Of a stretch of DNA of 64,000 nt, positions 42,209-52,150 are shown piece after piece. Position numbers and translations under genes: made by a program. The notes below the pieces were generated by a model. It searched no databases, was not told the DNA's origin, and saw only the letters and a list, made by a program, of their open reading frames with translations. The first letter of the stretch is position 1, and every line of letters begins with the position of its first letter. The DNA comes from Legionella spiritensis. Its GTDB lineage: Bacteria > Pseudomonadota > Gammaproteobacteria > Legionellales > Legionellaceae. Where the stretch lies: NCBI RefSeq assembly GCF_900186965.1, contig NZ_LT906457.1:1948501-2012500 (forward strand). Direction: 5' to 3'.

Positions 42209-43585
42209 ATGAGTATTAGTATTTTCGATTTGTTTTCCATTGGTATCGGTCCATCGAGCTCTCACACCGTTGGCCCCATGTATGCGGCCAACGCGTTTGT
42301 GCAATTGCTGGAAGATAAAAATCTGTTGAATCAGGTAGTTCGGATCCGGATTGAGGTATACGGCTCCCTTGCCCTGACCGGCAAAGGCCACGGAACAGAC
42401 AAGGCCATATTGAACGGCCTGGAGGGGAAAAAGCCCGAAACGGTCGATCCTGAAAGCATGGTGCCGCGCATGCGGGAAATCATTGCCGCACAAAAAATTA
42501 ACTTAAACGGAAAAAAAGACATCGCGTTTGACGACACACGGGATTTTCTTTTTTTACAGAAAGAGTTATTGCCAAGGCATAGCAATGGTATGCGTTATAC
42601 GGCCTACGATGAACAAAAGCAGATCCTCGCCGCCCAGGTCTATTATTCCATCGGCGGCGGTTTCATCACCACGGAAGAGGATTTTGATAAAACCACCGAG
42701 GATACCAACGCACCACCCTATCCTTTTTCCTCCGCGTTTGAGCTGATTTCCCTTTGCAAGGAAAACCGGTTAACCATCGCGGAATTAATGATGGTTAATG
42801 AATTAACCTGGCGTACCAAAAACGCCATTCACGAAGAGATTCTAGCCATTGCCGAAGTCATGGATAAATGTATTGACAACGGCTGCCATCATCCCGGCAT
42901 CCTGCCCGGAGGCTTGATGCTAAAACGACGGGCACCGGAACTGTATAAAAAACTGAGCGATCATAAAGGCGTACCGAGCGTCTTTGAACAATCCGACATT
43001 ATGAACCGGTTGAATCTTTACGCTATGGCGGTTAATGAGGAAAACGCTGCCGGCGGCCGTATTGTCACCGCGCCAACCAATGGTGCGGCCGGTATTATTC
43101 CCGCCGTCCTCAAATATTGCCAGGAGGCCCATGACCGATTAAGCAAGGAAGACATTTACACGTATTTTCTAACCGCGGCAGCCATTGGCATACTCTATAA
43201 AAAAGGCGCCTCCATTTCCGGTGCGGAAGTAGGGTGTCAGGGCGAAGTGGGTGTTGCGTCCTCCATGGCTGCGGCCGGATTAACCGCGGTATTGGGCGGC
43301 ACGATCGAGCAAATTGAAAACGCGGCGGAAATCGCAATGGAACATCATCTCGGCATGACCTGTGATCCGGTACTTGGTTTGGTGCAGATCCCCTGTATCG
43401 AACGTAACGCCATGGGTGCTGTCAAAGCGGTCAACGCCTCACGCATGGCTCTGATCGGCGATGGTCAGCATCAGATTTCACTGGACAAGGTCATCAAGAC
43501 CATGAAACAAACCGGCATGGACATGCAGAGTATTTACAAGGAAACCTCCATGGGCGGCCTGGCAGTCAATCTTCCGGAATGCTGA
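42209..43585 (+). CDS. sdaA: L-serine dehydratase (iron-sulfur type)
   Basis: 458-residue single-chain enzyme deaminating L-serine to pyruvate. [20 protein letters not shown] is the family start; [15 protein letters not shown] and [17 protein letters not shown] lie in the alpha part; [20 protein letters not shown] holds Cys residues of the [4Fe-4S] cluster. Serine is a main carbon source for Legionella, and the pyruvate produced can be used by PpsA in this window. ATG 42209 is chosen; a TTG two codons earlier is unlikely. Confidence 0.96.
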   Translation: MSISIFDLFSIGIGPSSSHTVGPMYAANAFVQLLEDKNLLNQVVRIRIEVYGSLALTGKGHGTDKAILNGLEGKKPETVDPESMVPRMREIIAAQKINLNGKKDIAFDDTRDFLFLQKELLPRHSNGMRYTAYDEQKQILAAQVYYSIGGGFITTEEDFDKTTEDTNAPPYPFSSAFELISLCKENRLTIAELMMVNELTWRTKNAIHEEILAIAEVMDKCIDNGCHHPGILPGGLMLKRRAPELYKKLSDHKGVPSVFEQSDIMNRLNLYAMAVNEENAAGGRIVTAPTNGAAGIIPAVLKYCQEAHDRLSKEDIYTYFLTAAAIGILYKKGASISGAEVGCQGEVGVASSMAAAGLTAVLGGTIEQIENAAEIAMEHHLGMTCDPVLGLVQIPCIERNAMGAVKAVNASRMALIGDGQHQISLDKVIKTMKQTGMDMQSIYKETSMGGLAVNLPEC

Positions 43586-43628
43586 GTGTTTGACACCAGG
43601 TTCAGAGTGACTGCCGTGCGGGCATTGT

Positions 43629-44816
43629 TCATTTTTGCAGTTCAACCGCCTGTTGCGAGACATGGGTTAACAGGCACACCGTTATAACTATCCATAACAC
43701 CGACAAAATCTCTATGAATGCCAGTAACGGATTACGGCTAAGGTATCCCATCACCATGACACTCAGCGTTGCTGTTGACATATTGATAAAGCTCAGCATG
43801 GCCGAGCCGTTTCCCTTGTCCATAATCGCGCTGGATGCCTGGAAGGATCCGCCGGCGAACAGCAAACCGCCAAACAGATAAAGAACCGTAGAACTACTAA
43901 AAAACCAGAGCGCCGATGCGGAATGATGTATTACCATCACAATCAGGTTACACAACCCCAGGGCACAACCGGCCAGGCCGATATAAACCACCTGTTTAGC
44001 CGCCATGTTCAGCATCAATCGCCTGGCCCACAATCCGCCACCGAGCATACCCGCCATATTGAGTAAATTCCACCAACCATAACCTGCTGCTGATAAATGC
44101 AGAAATTGTTCCGCAATTTGCGGACCTGCTGCAGAAAAACAATAACCGATGGCGGAACAAAAACCCACCACCACAGAAAATAACAACAGCATCGGCGAGG
44201 CCAATACCCTGCGATACCCCTGGATAATGCTCGGGAAATTGATGGGTTGCACCTCCGTCAGCGTTTCCCGTAACCAGATTGTTCCGGCCAGCAAGCTGAC
44301 ACCATGTACCAGCAAGACTCCAAAACACCATGCCCATTGACCGTATTCCGTTATGAATCCGCCAAGGGTCACCGCGATACCAATACCAAGGGTAAACGCC
44401 AGAATCGAATACGCCATGGCAGCGCGCCGCTGCGTTTCCGGCAACCATTCATTAATTAACATCAATGTGCATGTCAGACCACCGGCAGCCCCCAAAGCGC
44501 TCACCAGACGCCCTGCCACTAATAGCCAGTATTCCTGACTGTAAATGGCAGCGATACAAACCAGTATGCCGGCCAGGTTGATAGTTAATCCGATACGCAG
44601 TGCCGTAACACGTCCCAGACGGTTCGCCAGGGGTGCGTAAATTAATTGTCCTATCACATAACCGATTAAAAACGCCGTCACCAGCCATTCGACGGCGCCC
44701 TGCGACAGATGATATTGCAGGGCGATGATCGGTAACGCCGGCGTTATGATCGCTGCTGAAATGGAAGCGGTGGCAATATAACTGATCAGCCACGCCAAAC
44801 GAGTATTCGAAATCAT
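43629..44816 (-). CDS. MFS drug-efflux transporter (DHA1, Bcr/CflA-like)
   Basis: 395 residues with twelve predicted spans. TPALPIIALQYHLSQGAVEW and GYVIGQLIYAPLANRLGRVT carry the MFS motif A region; GRLVSALGAAGGLTC and ILAFTLGIGIAVTLGGF match motif C of drug:H+ antiporters. The substrate is unknown. The ATG at 44816 begins at the first span. Convergent with sdaA across 43 bases. Confidence 0.85.
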   Translation of the reverse strand: MISNTRLAWLISYIATASISAAIITPALPIIALQYHLSQGAVEWLVTAFLIGYVIGQLIYAPLANRLGRVTALRIGLTINLAGILVCIAAIYSQEYWLLVAGRLVSALGAAGGLTCTLMLINEWLPETQRRAAMAYSILAFTLGIGIAVTLGGFITEYGQWAWCFGVLLVHGVSLLAGTIWLRETLTEVQPINFPSIIQGYRRVLASPMLLLFSVVVGFCSAIGYCFSAAGPQIAEQFLHLSAAGYGWWNLLNMAGMLGGGLWARRLMLNMAAKQVVYIGLAGCALGLCNLIVMVIHHSASALWFFSSSTVLYLFGGLLFAGGSFQASSAIMDKGNGSAMLSFINMSTATLSVMVMGYLSRNPLLAFIEILSVLWIVITVCLLTHVSQQAVELQK

Positions 44817-44907
44817 CAGGATACCTCGGTGATTAATTGAACACCATTTTAACAATTAACAATAATTCAATAAATATGGTTTTATGTTATTAACTGTTAA
44901 TATATTA

Positions 44908-46197
44908 TTAACAATCAACATTAATCTGGAAGGTATCAGGCTGATGTTCAGAAAAAAAATGATCGGAGATAGCATATCCAACCACCATAACCAATTGATT
45001 GTTCATATAAAGAAGAGGAGTCCGTTGCCGCAACCAGACAGGAATTTGCCATTCCTGCATTAATTTTTTCAACGATTTGGTTTGTCCGTGCCAGAACAAT
45101 GTTTCACCGCCCTGTCGATAGCGAACCTCAATCGTGCTGCCCGGTACAATGACAATTCCCGTTGGCGCATGCCGCGCCCGCAACACCCCGCATTGCTCGC
45201 CCAAATCCAGTGGTTTTGGAAAAGAAGTCCACACCATGGGCTTCAAAGTCGTATCAACAGATTGGCGCGGCAGAAGATACAAGGTCTGCCGATATCGTCT
45301 AATCACGACCTCATCCCATGCGACCTGGGGATTCGCGTCGTCACCGGCTAAAATGATTTCATCAATAAGACGGGAAAACGTCGCGGTTGTCGGCAACCGT
45401 ACCTGATTTTGCCGCAGCCAGGTACGTAACACATTACTAATACGTGCGGGCGCAAGATGCGTTAAATGGCGAACGGAAAGCCGGGAGGATACTTCTTTTA
45501 ACGCCGGACAGTCGAGTTCCGCGAGATCCTGCAGATTAGCCTGCGCCTGTTGACAATGCTGTGCGGTACGAGCCAGAGTCCTGTGCACCCCCTCCCATCT
45601 TTCCTGAATTAATGGCAGGACTCTGTGCCTGATGAAATTTCTGGAAAAACGGGTATCCTCATTACTTTCATCATCGATCCAGTCCAGTTGATGCGTGTTC
45701 GCGTACTGTTTCAGAACGGAACGGGGACAAGACAATAAAGGTCGGTGCAACTCGCCCTGACCAATCCGGCTTTGTGCCGGAATGGCAGCCAGCCCATCGA
45801 TGCCTGCTCCACGAAACAATTGCAGTAACAACGTTTCCGCCTGATCATCAAGATGGTGCCCCATAAGCAGACACTCATTTTCCTGTACCAGTCCAGCCAG
45901 AACCTGGTAACGCGCCCGCCTTGCCGATTCTTCTATATTGGCTTCCTGTTGGCAGCTTACACGTTTCACCAGACAGGGAATATCAAGTTGCCTGCAAAAG
46001 CGTCGGCAATGTAACTCCCAGATCTGGGCATTGGGACTTAAACCATGATTAATATGAATGGCCGACAGTTTACGCTTCAGATCAGGGTGCGTTGCGAGCA
46101 AATGAAGCAAAACCGTAGAATCCAGCCCTCCGCTGAACCCTACATACAAACGCTTACGGGAGAACAGTTCCTTAAACCAGCCTGTTTCCGGTTGCAT
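44908..46197 (-). CDS. tilS: tRNA(Ile)-lysidine synthetase TilS
   Basis: About 429 residues. LYVGFSGGLDSTVLLHLL is the PP-loop ATP site; INHGLSPNAQIWELHC and LMGHHLDDQAETLLLQLFRG are TilS blocks; SRNFIRHRVLPLI follows; TilS C-terminal domains continue to the stop. It modifies C34 of tRNA-Ile so that it reads AUA. Start choice is ATG 46197 or GTG 46212, the latter overlapping accA by 14 bases. It is the second gene of accA-tilS. Confidence 0.95.
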   Translation of the reverse strand: MQPETGWFKELFSRKRLYVGFSGGLDSTVLLHLLATHPDLKRKLSAIHINHGLSPNAQIWELHCRRFCRQLDIPCLVKRVSCQQEANIEESARRARYQVLAGLVQENECLLMGHHLDDQAETLLLQLFRGAGIDGLAAIPAQSRIGQGELHRPLLSCPRSVLKQYANTHQLDWIDDESNEDTRFSRNFIRHRVLPLIQERWEGVHRTLARTAQHCQQAQANLQDLAELDCPALKEVSSRLSVRHLTHLAPARISNVLRTWLRQNQVRLPTTATFSRLIDEIILAGDDANPQVAWDEVVIRRYRQTLYLLPRQSVDTTLKPMVWTSFPKPLDLGEQCGVLRARHAPTGIVIVPGSTIEVRYRQGGETLFWHGQTKSLKKLMQEWQIPVWLRQRTPLLYMNNQLVMVVGYAISDHFFSEHQPDTFQINVDC

Positions 46198-46198
46198 C

Positions 46199-47152
46199 TC
46201 ACTCACAGGCACCCATAGCCATGAATTTTTGATAACGCGTGTTCAATAATTCATCCATAGATTGGTGTTTCAAACTCTGTAATTCCTTCGTCAAAACGTC
46301 TTTCAGGCGCGAAGCCATCGCAGCGACATCCCGATGGGCACCGCCTAACGGCTCCTTGATAACCCCATCCACCAGTTTCGATTCGGAAATCCTGTCCGCG
46401 GTAATACCCATAGCCTTTGCTGCCTCGCTCGCTTTGGCAGGATCTTTCCATAAGATGGAGGCACAACCTTCCGGTGAAATCACGGAATAAATACCATATT
46501 GCAACATCAAAACCCGATCGCCCACTCCGATAGCCAAAGCACCTCCGGAACCGGCTTCCCCCGTTACCGTACAGATTATTGGTGTTTTTAATTTAGACAT
46601 TTCCAGCAAATTACGGGCAATCGCTTCCGATTGGTTACGCTCTTCTGCGCCAATACCAGGATAGGCACCGGCGGTATCAATAAAAGTGAAAACCGGTATT
46701 TTAAACTTTTCGGCCATTTTCATTAAACGTAGTGCCTTGCGGTATTCTTCCGGTCTGGCCATGCCGAAATTACGATACACTTTTTCCTTGGTGCGTTTGC
46801 CTTTCTGATGGCCAAGCACGATGACCGGCTCGCCATTTAAACGCGCCAGTCCGCCTATGATGGCAGGCGCGGAGGAATAATGACGATCGCCGTGCAATTC
46901 CTGGAAATCGGTAAATATATGCTCAATATAATCCGTTGTTTGCGGACGCAGGGGGTGTCGGGCTACCTGAGCAACCTGCCAGGGCTCCAGATTGGCGAAA
47001 ATCGTCGCGGTCAGTTCCTCGCATTTCGCCTCCAGGCGAGCAATTTCCTCACCCAGATTGACTTCATTATCACTGCCAACCATGCGCAACGCTTCTATTT
47101 TCTGATTTAACTCTTCAATGGGTTGTTCAAAGTCCAAAAATTGTCGATTCAT
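46199..47152 (-). CDS. accA: Acetyl-CoA carboxylase carboxyltransferase subunit alpha
   Basis: 317 residues. AccA/AccD move CO2 from biotinyl-AccB to acetyl-CoA, the first step of fatty-acid synthesis. [18 protein letters not shown] is the N-terminal helix; [38 protein letters not shown] and [18 protein letters not shown] are signatures. ATG 47152 gives the standard [11 protein letters not shown]; the 55-residue upstream extension is rejected. It is divergent from the phosphopantetheinyl transferase and birA. Confidence 0.97.
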   Translation of the reverse strand: MNRQFLDFEQPIEELNQKIEALRMVGSDNEVNLGEEIARLEAKCEELTATIFANLEPWQVAQVARHPLRPQTTDYIEHIFTDFQELHGDRHYSSAPAIIGGLARLNGEPVIVLGHQKGKRTKEKVYRNFGMARPEEYRKALRLMKMAEKFKIPVFTFIDTAGAYPGIGAEERNQSEAIARNLLEMSKLKTPIICTVTGEAGSGGALAIGVGDRVLMLQYGIYSVISPEGCASILWKDPAKASEAAKAMGITADRISESKLVDGVIKEPLGGAHRDVAAMASRLKDVLTKELQSLKHQSMDELLNTRYQKFMAMGACE

Positions 47153-47230
47153 TGGTAACTCTTTGGCGGATTTATAATCATGCGCTATGATAACCTCAAC
47201 TGCATTTTGACGCCACCGTTGATCCTGATT

Positions 47231-47983
47231 ATGAGTATGTCCCTGTTTCAAATCCAGCCTGCCTTTGATTTCCAAATGCGGCCCGATAACATTGATATCT
47301 GGCAAATCCCCCTTCATACCCTTCCGGACCGGGCTTTTGACCTTTTACAGGGAGCCGAACAACAGCGAGCGGGACGTTTCCACTTTCCTCGCCACCAACG
47401 CCGATTTACGGTGGCCCGAGCGATGTTGCGCGCCCTGCTGGCTCATTACCTCAAGAAAGATCCGACACTACTGGATTTTAGCTACAACGAGCACGGCAAA
47501 CCGTATTTGCAGAGCACGCGACAATTGGAGTTTAATTTGAGTCATTCCGGCGACTGGGCCTTACTGGCGGTGGGACAACAGCACGCGCTCGGCATCGATC
47601 TGGAATTTTTTTCCGCAAGGCCGTATCTTGGCATAGCCAGACATTTGTTTTCGGAAGCGGAAATCCAAACGCTATCCCAATTACCAAGGCCATTAAGACC
47701 CATCGGTTTTTTTAATATCTGGGCACAAAAGGAAGCCTTTATCAAAGCGGTCGGCCTGGGCTTATCCTATCCCACCAAACAATTTGATGTACCGGTCCTG
47801 CCAGTCATGCGCTCCTCGATAAAAGACCATGAAACAAAAAAAAACTGGCAGATGATACCGTTCATGCCCAAAGCCGCGTGCAGCGCCGCTTTATGCTGCC
47901 ATCCGAACGTTACACGGTTTCGCTATTACAACCTGCGATCACTCGATAAATTCGCCGACACTTTTTTGCGAAATCCGCTATGA
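47231..47983 (+). CDS. 4'-phosphopantetheinyl transferase (Sfp type)
   Basis: About 250 residues. The enzyme loads the CoA-derived pantetheine arm onto carrier proteins. [15 protein letters not shown] holds the Mg-binding Asp/Glu and [18 protein letters not shown] the WxxKEA helix; [13 protein letters not shown] is the third conserved block. This long Sfp-type form usually accepts polyketide/nonribosomal carrier proteins as well as fatty-acid ACP. ATG 47231 is most likely. It overlaps birA by 4 bases. Confidence 0.9.
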   Translation: MSMSLFQIQPAFDFQMRPDNIDIWQIPLHTLPDRAFDLLQGAEQQRAGRFHFPRHQRRFTVARAMLRALLAHYLKKDPTLLDFSYNEHGKPYLQSTRQLEFNLSHSGDWALLAVGQQHALGIDLEFFSARPYLGIARHLFSEAEIQTLSQLPRPLRPIGFFNIWAQKEAFIKAVGLGLSYPTKQFDVPVLPVMRSSIKDHETKKNWQMIPFMPKAACSAALCCHPNVTRFRYYNLRSLDKFADTFLRNPL

Positions 47984-48969
47984 AACAATTCAGTGCCACA
48001 CAATTACAATTACTTGATTTTCTCGCCGATGGTGAATGCCACAGCGGCAGTACCCTGGGCAATCATTTACAAATATCACGAACGGCCGTATGGAAACAGA
48101 TCAAACAACTGGGTGAACTGGGTATCACTGTCAAACGACTGCCTAACCGCGGCTATCAACTGATTTCGCCAAGATATTTTCTCCGCGATAAAATCATTCA
48201 TACCCGTTTGGCAACGCACGGTTTTACCAACCCCGTTGATATTCATCTTTTTGCAGAAATAGATTCAACCAATCAATTTTTAAAAGATTGTCCGGCCTCA
48301 CCATCCCTGACCGTCTGCTGTGCGGAAATGCAATCGCGCGGACGAGGTCGTTTCGGGCGTCAATGGATATCGCCCTTTGCTGAAAACATTTATTTCTCCG
48401 GGCGCTGGGAACTACACTGCTGTTTATCGAGATTATCCGGACTCAGTCTGGTGGTAAGCCTCGCCGTTTTAGCCTGCCTGAATAATAACGGCATTAAGGA
48501 AGACATTCGTGTGAAATGGCCGAATGACTTATTGTGGCGTCATAAAAAACTGGCGGGCGTACTCATTGAGGTTCAGGCTGAAAGCAATGGACAGATACAA
48601 CTGATCATCGGTATAGGTATCAACACCAACACCGCAACTCAACTACAGCAAATACCTGATAAGCCCTGGTGTTCCTTGTATGAGATTACCGGACGCCATT
48701 TTGACCGCAATCTTATAATCGCCGATTTAATTGTTTATCTTGATATCTATTTGAATCGATTTCTAACCTGTGGATTTCCAGTGTTTCAAGAACAATGGCA
48801 GCAAGTGGATTACCTGCGGGATCAATGGATAACCGTTACTCATTTATCAGGTTCCCTTCAAGGCCTGGCATGTGGAGTTAGTGATTCAGGTCAACTGTAT
48901 CTCAGGGATGAACAGGGCATGATCCACGAATTGTCCTCAGGAGATACGTCAGTATCGAAATACGCATAG
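47980..48969 (+). CDS. birA: Biotin ligase / biotin operon repressor BirA
   Basis: 329 residues. The N-terminal winged helix (STLGNHLQISRTAVWKQIKQ) is followed by the catalytic domain with SRGRGRFGRQWISPFAENIY (adenylate loop), KWPNDLLWRHKKLAGVLIE and IGIGINTN, then a C-terminal SH3-like cap. It attaches biotin to AccB. It is linked to the PPTase by an ATGA overlap and faces accA. Because the DNA-binding domain is kept, it should also regulate biotin genes located elsewhere. Confidence 0.95.
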   Translation: MKQFSATQLQLLDFLADGECHSGSTLGNHLQISRTAVWKQIKQLGELGITVKRLPNRGYQLISPRYFLRDKIIHTRLATHGFTNPVDIHLFAEIDSTNQFLKDCPASPSLTVCCAEMQSRGRGRFGRQWISPFAENIYFSGRWELHCCLSRLSGLSLVVSLAVLACLNNNGIKEDIRVKWPNDLLWRHKKLAGVLIEVQAESNGQIQLIIGIGINTNTATQLQQIPDKPWCSLYEITGRHFDRNLIIADLIVYLDIYLNRFLTCGFPVFQEQWQQVDYLRDQWITVTHLSGSLQGLACGVSDSGQLYLRDEQGMIHELSSGDTSVSKYA

Positions 48970-48990
48970 GGTATTGTTATCAAACATGGT

Positions 48991-49032
48991 CGGGAGATGG
49001 TTTGTCCCGGACTACTTTATTTCGCTCGGGAC
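48991..49032. terminator. Dyad region between convergent birA and csrA
   Basis: Two alternative pairings, CGGGA with TCCCG and GTCCCG with CGGGAC, lie in the 86-base gap. They could form a bidirectional terminator, but no clean U-tract follows. Low certainty. Confidence 0.3.
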
Positions 49033-49055
49033 AGGAGGACTGCGAAGTAATTCGT

Positions 49056-49250
49056 TTATACCGCTTCTTCAGTATCAGAGGATTCTTTTTCCTGTTGAAT
49101 ACGCAAATAAATTTCTTCACGGTGGACTGAAACGTCCTTGGGCGCGTTGATCCCCAGACGAACCTGGTTTCCCTTAACACCCAGTACGGTGATATTCACA
49201 TCATCACCGATAATTAATGTTTCACCAATACGGCGAGTTAAAATTAACAT
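49056..49250 (-). CDS. csrA: Carbon storage regulator CsrA
   Basis: 64-residue RNA-binding dimer. [20 protein letters not shown] and [20 protein letters not shown] are the complete fold; the RNA-contacting Leu-Thr-Arg-Arg and VHREEI parts are intact. CsrA represses transmission traits, including many effectors, in replicating Legionella. ATG 49250 has GGAGA 7 bases upstream. Legionella often carries extra csrA copies on mobile elements; this one is in a housekeeping context and is probably the main gene. Confidence 0.97.
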   Translation of the reverse strand: MLILTRRIGETLIIGDDVNITVLGVKGNQVRLGINAPKDVSVHREEIYLRIQQEKESSDTEEAV

Positions 49251-49431
49251 AATAAATCTCCCTTGTCTCGCAGCTCCCCTCTTCTTCCATAGAATGCATC
49301 CACGGCGCTCCAGGTTGCTACTATCTGTACAAATAATAGTCATTTTTGACTATCTGATTGTAATTGTACACAAGCTAACTTAACAAATTATTAAGAAAAT
49401 AGTTCCCGCTACATTAAAAATAGCAAAATTT

Positions 49432-50448
49432 TTAACACTCCGCCTTTTTTCCGGCATTAAATTTTATCGCTGTCAACAATAATGGCGCGTAGGCAATCGT
49501 TATTCCCGTTATCACACTGACTCTTTCCAACGCCACCAGCAGCGCCCACGGAAAAAGCCAGACCGCATTAATCAAAATGACCGAGACAGTGACCGGCCAA
49601 TGCTTGCCAGCATATTGCACGGCCTGTTGATAAGCATGACTGCGATGGGCCTCAAATACCCGCTCACCTGCCAACCCGCGGCGTATGAGAGTCAACGTCG
49701 CATCGGTAATAAACACCCCGGCCAGAATGACCCAACCCCAGAAAAGCGTTCCCTGAGCCATGGCGGCCTGAAGGGAAAAAACACCAATCACAAACCCCAG
49801 AAATCCACTGCCCACATCCCCCATAAATATACGCGCCGGTGGGAAATTCCAGATCAAAAAGCCCCCCACAGCCACAGCGAGTAAAAGAGGGGGAACCGCC
49901 AGTCCGGCTTGTCCATGCAGGTAATAAAGAAACGCGCCTCCTGCGCACACACAAATCGTTTCAGCCGCGGCCAAGCCATCAATACCGTCCATAAAATTAA
50001 ATAAATTCAATAGCCATACCAGGTAAAAAACGACGAAAACACAGAGCAGATATCCCGGTACAACATACGGAGTCATCTCGAAAACAACCGGGAAGCCACG
50101 GAGCAGGTAAATAGCCAGAATAGCCATCATAAAATGACCGGCGAGACGCCATACCGCTGACAAATGAAACCTGTCATCCAGAAAACCTAACATAGCCACA
50201 ATAAAACAAGGCCCGATAAACACATAGAGTTCGCCAGGAGGTATAACGCCCTGTTTGCCCAACATCAACATGGAAGCCATAAAACACAGGACAAAAGAAA
50301 GCCCTCCACCTCTGGGAGTCGGCAGGGCATGGGAACTGCGGTCGTTGGGAATGTCCAGCAAATCCGTCGCTAACGCGTAACGGCGAATCAATCCTGTTAA
50401 TAATGCGGCACCAATAAAAATCACAGCATAAAACAAAGGTAACGTCAT
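49432..50448 (-). CDS. Undecaprenyl-phosphate sugar-1-phosphate transferase (WecA/WbpL-like)
   Basis: 338-residue glycosyltransferase family 4 membrane protein with about ten spans. DIPNDRSSHALPTPRGGGLS is the N-terminal loop, FLDDRFHLS and NFMDGIDGLAAAE hold the catalytic Asp residues, and IFMGDVGSGFLGFVIGVFS is the third block. Such enzymes begin O-antigen chains by moving GlcNAc-1-P or a related sugar phosphate onto the lipid carrier. Legionella LPS genes lie close to csrA in L. pneumophila, consistent with a role in O-chain initiation. Confidence 0.92.
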   Translation of the reverse strand: MTLPLFYAVIFIGAALLTGLIRRYALATDLLDIPNDRSSHALPTPRGGGLSFVLCFMASMLMLGKQGVIPPGELYVFIGPCFIVAMLGFLDDRFHLSAVWRLAGHFMMAILAIYLLRGFPVVFEMTPYVVPGYLLCVFVVFYLVWLLNLFNFMDGIDGLAAAETICVCAGGAFLYYLHGQAGLAVPPLLLAVAVGGFLIWNFPPARIFMGDVGSGFLGFVIGVFSLQAAMAQGTLFWGWVILAGVFITDATLTLIRRGLAGERVFEAHRSHAYQQAVQYAGKHWPVTVSVILINAVWLFPWALLVALERVSVITGITIAYAPLLLTAIKFNAGKKAEC

Positions 50449-50468
50449 GGTCTCTCCGTAACCGGTTT

Positions 50469-50601
50469 TATAGTAAATTGAAATGACCTATTCAAAAAAA
50501 CTACGTGCCTCGGCTCAACCGAGGCATCCAGAGTGATTTATGGATACCGCTGACAAGCAGCGGTACGTCGAGATAAGTCATTTAAAATTCAAATCACTAT
50601 A
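50469..50601. mobile_element. 133-base inverted-repeat element with two internal hairpins
   Basis: The ends TATAGTAAATTGAAATGACC and the complement of GTCATTTAAAATTCAAATCA then CTATA form imperfect terminal inverted repeats. Inside are GCCTCGG-CTCAA-CCGAGGC and TACCGCTG-ACAAG-CAGCGGTA. It is unrelated to the TAGGCTCTG family and is the only copy seen in this window. Located in the spacer upstream of the WecA-like gene and the 440-residue gene. Confidence 0.65.
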
Positions 50602-50731
50602 ACCGTTAATATAGGGTCTGTTGACAATGCCACGATTATAACAGCAGAAAATAAGTTGGGGTAAGAAATATCCTCAGGGTTAAAAAAATAGACTATATTA
50701 ACTATAAGACAATGATTTTTAACCCGAACCG

Positions 50732-52054
50732 ATGAATGAATATTATTCTGCCCACTTTGGAACATTAGCCGAAAGAATCGATCAGGCCTGGGATGATTTT
50801 AGAAATGAGGACAAGGAAGACAAACAAAGAGAAAAAGCCCTCGATTTTTTAATTTTTGCCTTTGATTTACAAGTCCCTGAGGAACGTGATATTGAAGTTA
50901 CCGTTAAATTGATCGATTTAATGGCCGAGCGGAACAGGCATAAAAAAAACAACCCCGAATACGTGCCGGGCAAAGCGCCTTTTTTTCTCGACCTCCCCCC
51001 TGAAAAACTACGTGTTGGACGAACAAAAGACTATCAAGTCAGTCCGGACAGCGATATTGCCGCCGCCTTGGATGAAGGCGATTTACTTGATGTTCGTACG
51101 GAATCAAGAATCAAGGATCACATTCACCATACGAGTTTTTACGATGAGCACTCAAGGGCGCATTATCGTGTCTCCATAAAGGAAGGACTGTTTTACCGTC
51201 ATGGTAAAGTGTTTGACACCAGGCGATACGTTACCCACGGCAAAAAAGAATTTGCCGCCTACACCCTCAACGCCAATGGTGAATTATCACTCTTTAATCA
51301 CAAGGATATGAAAGACCGAATTGCCCACTCATCCCTTAACAAGGGTACTCCGGTCGTAGCGGCGGGAGAAATGCAAATTAAAGAAGGGCGGCTTATCGCC
51401 ATTACCACCCATAGCGGGCACTACCAACCGTCTCTTTTTTCTGTTTACCGCTTGCTGCAGTATTTTTCCAGTCACGGGGTCGATATTTCACAGGCCAATA
51501 TCCTGACCTTTGACGATCCGGCCGATACGCTCAGATGCCAGTCCAAAAAACTTAAGATAAACGCCTACGATGGAAAAGTGACGTTAAAATTCCACGCCAC
51601 GTCTGCCACGGATATTTTTGTTGGTATCAAGCAAATTATGAAAAATAATGTGGCGCAAGCGACAAAAGTCATTTCTGATTATCAACGTGGAAGTATCAAC
51701 AGGAAACTGTACGTTCGATTCGGCATTTATAATAAAGGACTGACGCGGGAAAGGAGAATACTGGCAATGCAATTTATTGACGCAATGGCAACGCTGGATA
51801 ATCAGCTTGATTCGTTAAATCATCCGGAAACGATTGTGAAAAAAATCGAGGAAATGATCGGGATCGTGGACCAATACGCCAAAAACAATAATGACTTGTC
51901 TGAAAAACATGGCAAAAATAAAGCATCAGGCACATTAAATAAACATTTTCACGATTATAAAACAAGATTGGAATTGATTAAAAATCATTATGAAATGAAT
52001 AGGAAATCAATGCTTTCAACCAGGGAGCGAGACGCTTTAAAAAACATACGATGA
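50732..52054 (+). CDS. Candidate effector with a plant IQM-like segment
   Basis: 440 residues; no signal peptide or membrane span. The N-terminal 75 residues are highly charged and helical. Residues about 173-253 read EFAAYTLNANGELSLFNH, then AHSSLNKGTPVVAAGEM, IKEGRLIAITTHSGHYQPS and LLQYFSSHGVDIS. This order (HSS...G...AAG...G.L..I...SGHY.P...F...L...GVD) is that of the conserved region of plant IQM calmodulin-binding proteins. Residues 340-440 are helical. The catalytic or binding role of the segment is unknown. It stands alone with a Legionella-like context and no bacterial pathway neighbours, so a host-directed role is likely but inferred. Confidence 0.8.
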   Translation: MNEYYSAHFGTLAERIDQAWDDFRNEDKEDKQREKALDFLIFAFDLQVPEERDIEVTVKLIDLMAERNRHKKNNPEYVPGKAPFFLDLPPEKLRVGRTKDYQVSPDSDIAAALDEGDLLDVRTESRIKDHIHHTSFYDEHSRAHYRVSIKEGLFYRHGKVFDTRRYVTHGKKEFAAYTLNANGELSLFNHKDMKDRIAHSSLNKGTPVVAAGEMQIKEGRLIAITTHSGHYQPSLFSVYRLLQYFSSHGVDISQANILTFDDPADTLRCQSKKLKINAYDGKVTLKFHATSATDIFVGIKQIMKNNVAQATKVISDYQRGSINRKLYVRFGIYNKGLTRERRILAMQFIDAMATLDNQLDSLNHPETIVKKIEEMIGIVDQYAKNNNDLSEKHGKNKASGTLNKHFHDYKTRLELIKNHYEMNRKSMLSTRERDALKNIR

Positions 52055-52150
52055 ACAAGCCTTGCTCAATTTCCAGATGTCCCTATACCCGTTTAACACT
52101 CATACGGCATGCTATAGTTACATTCATAATACGTTCTGTTTCATTAAACT

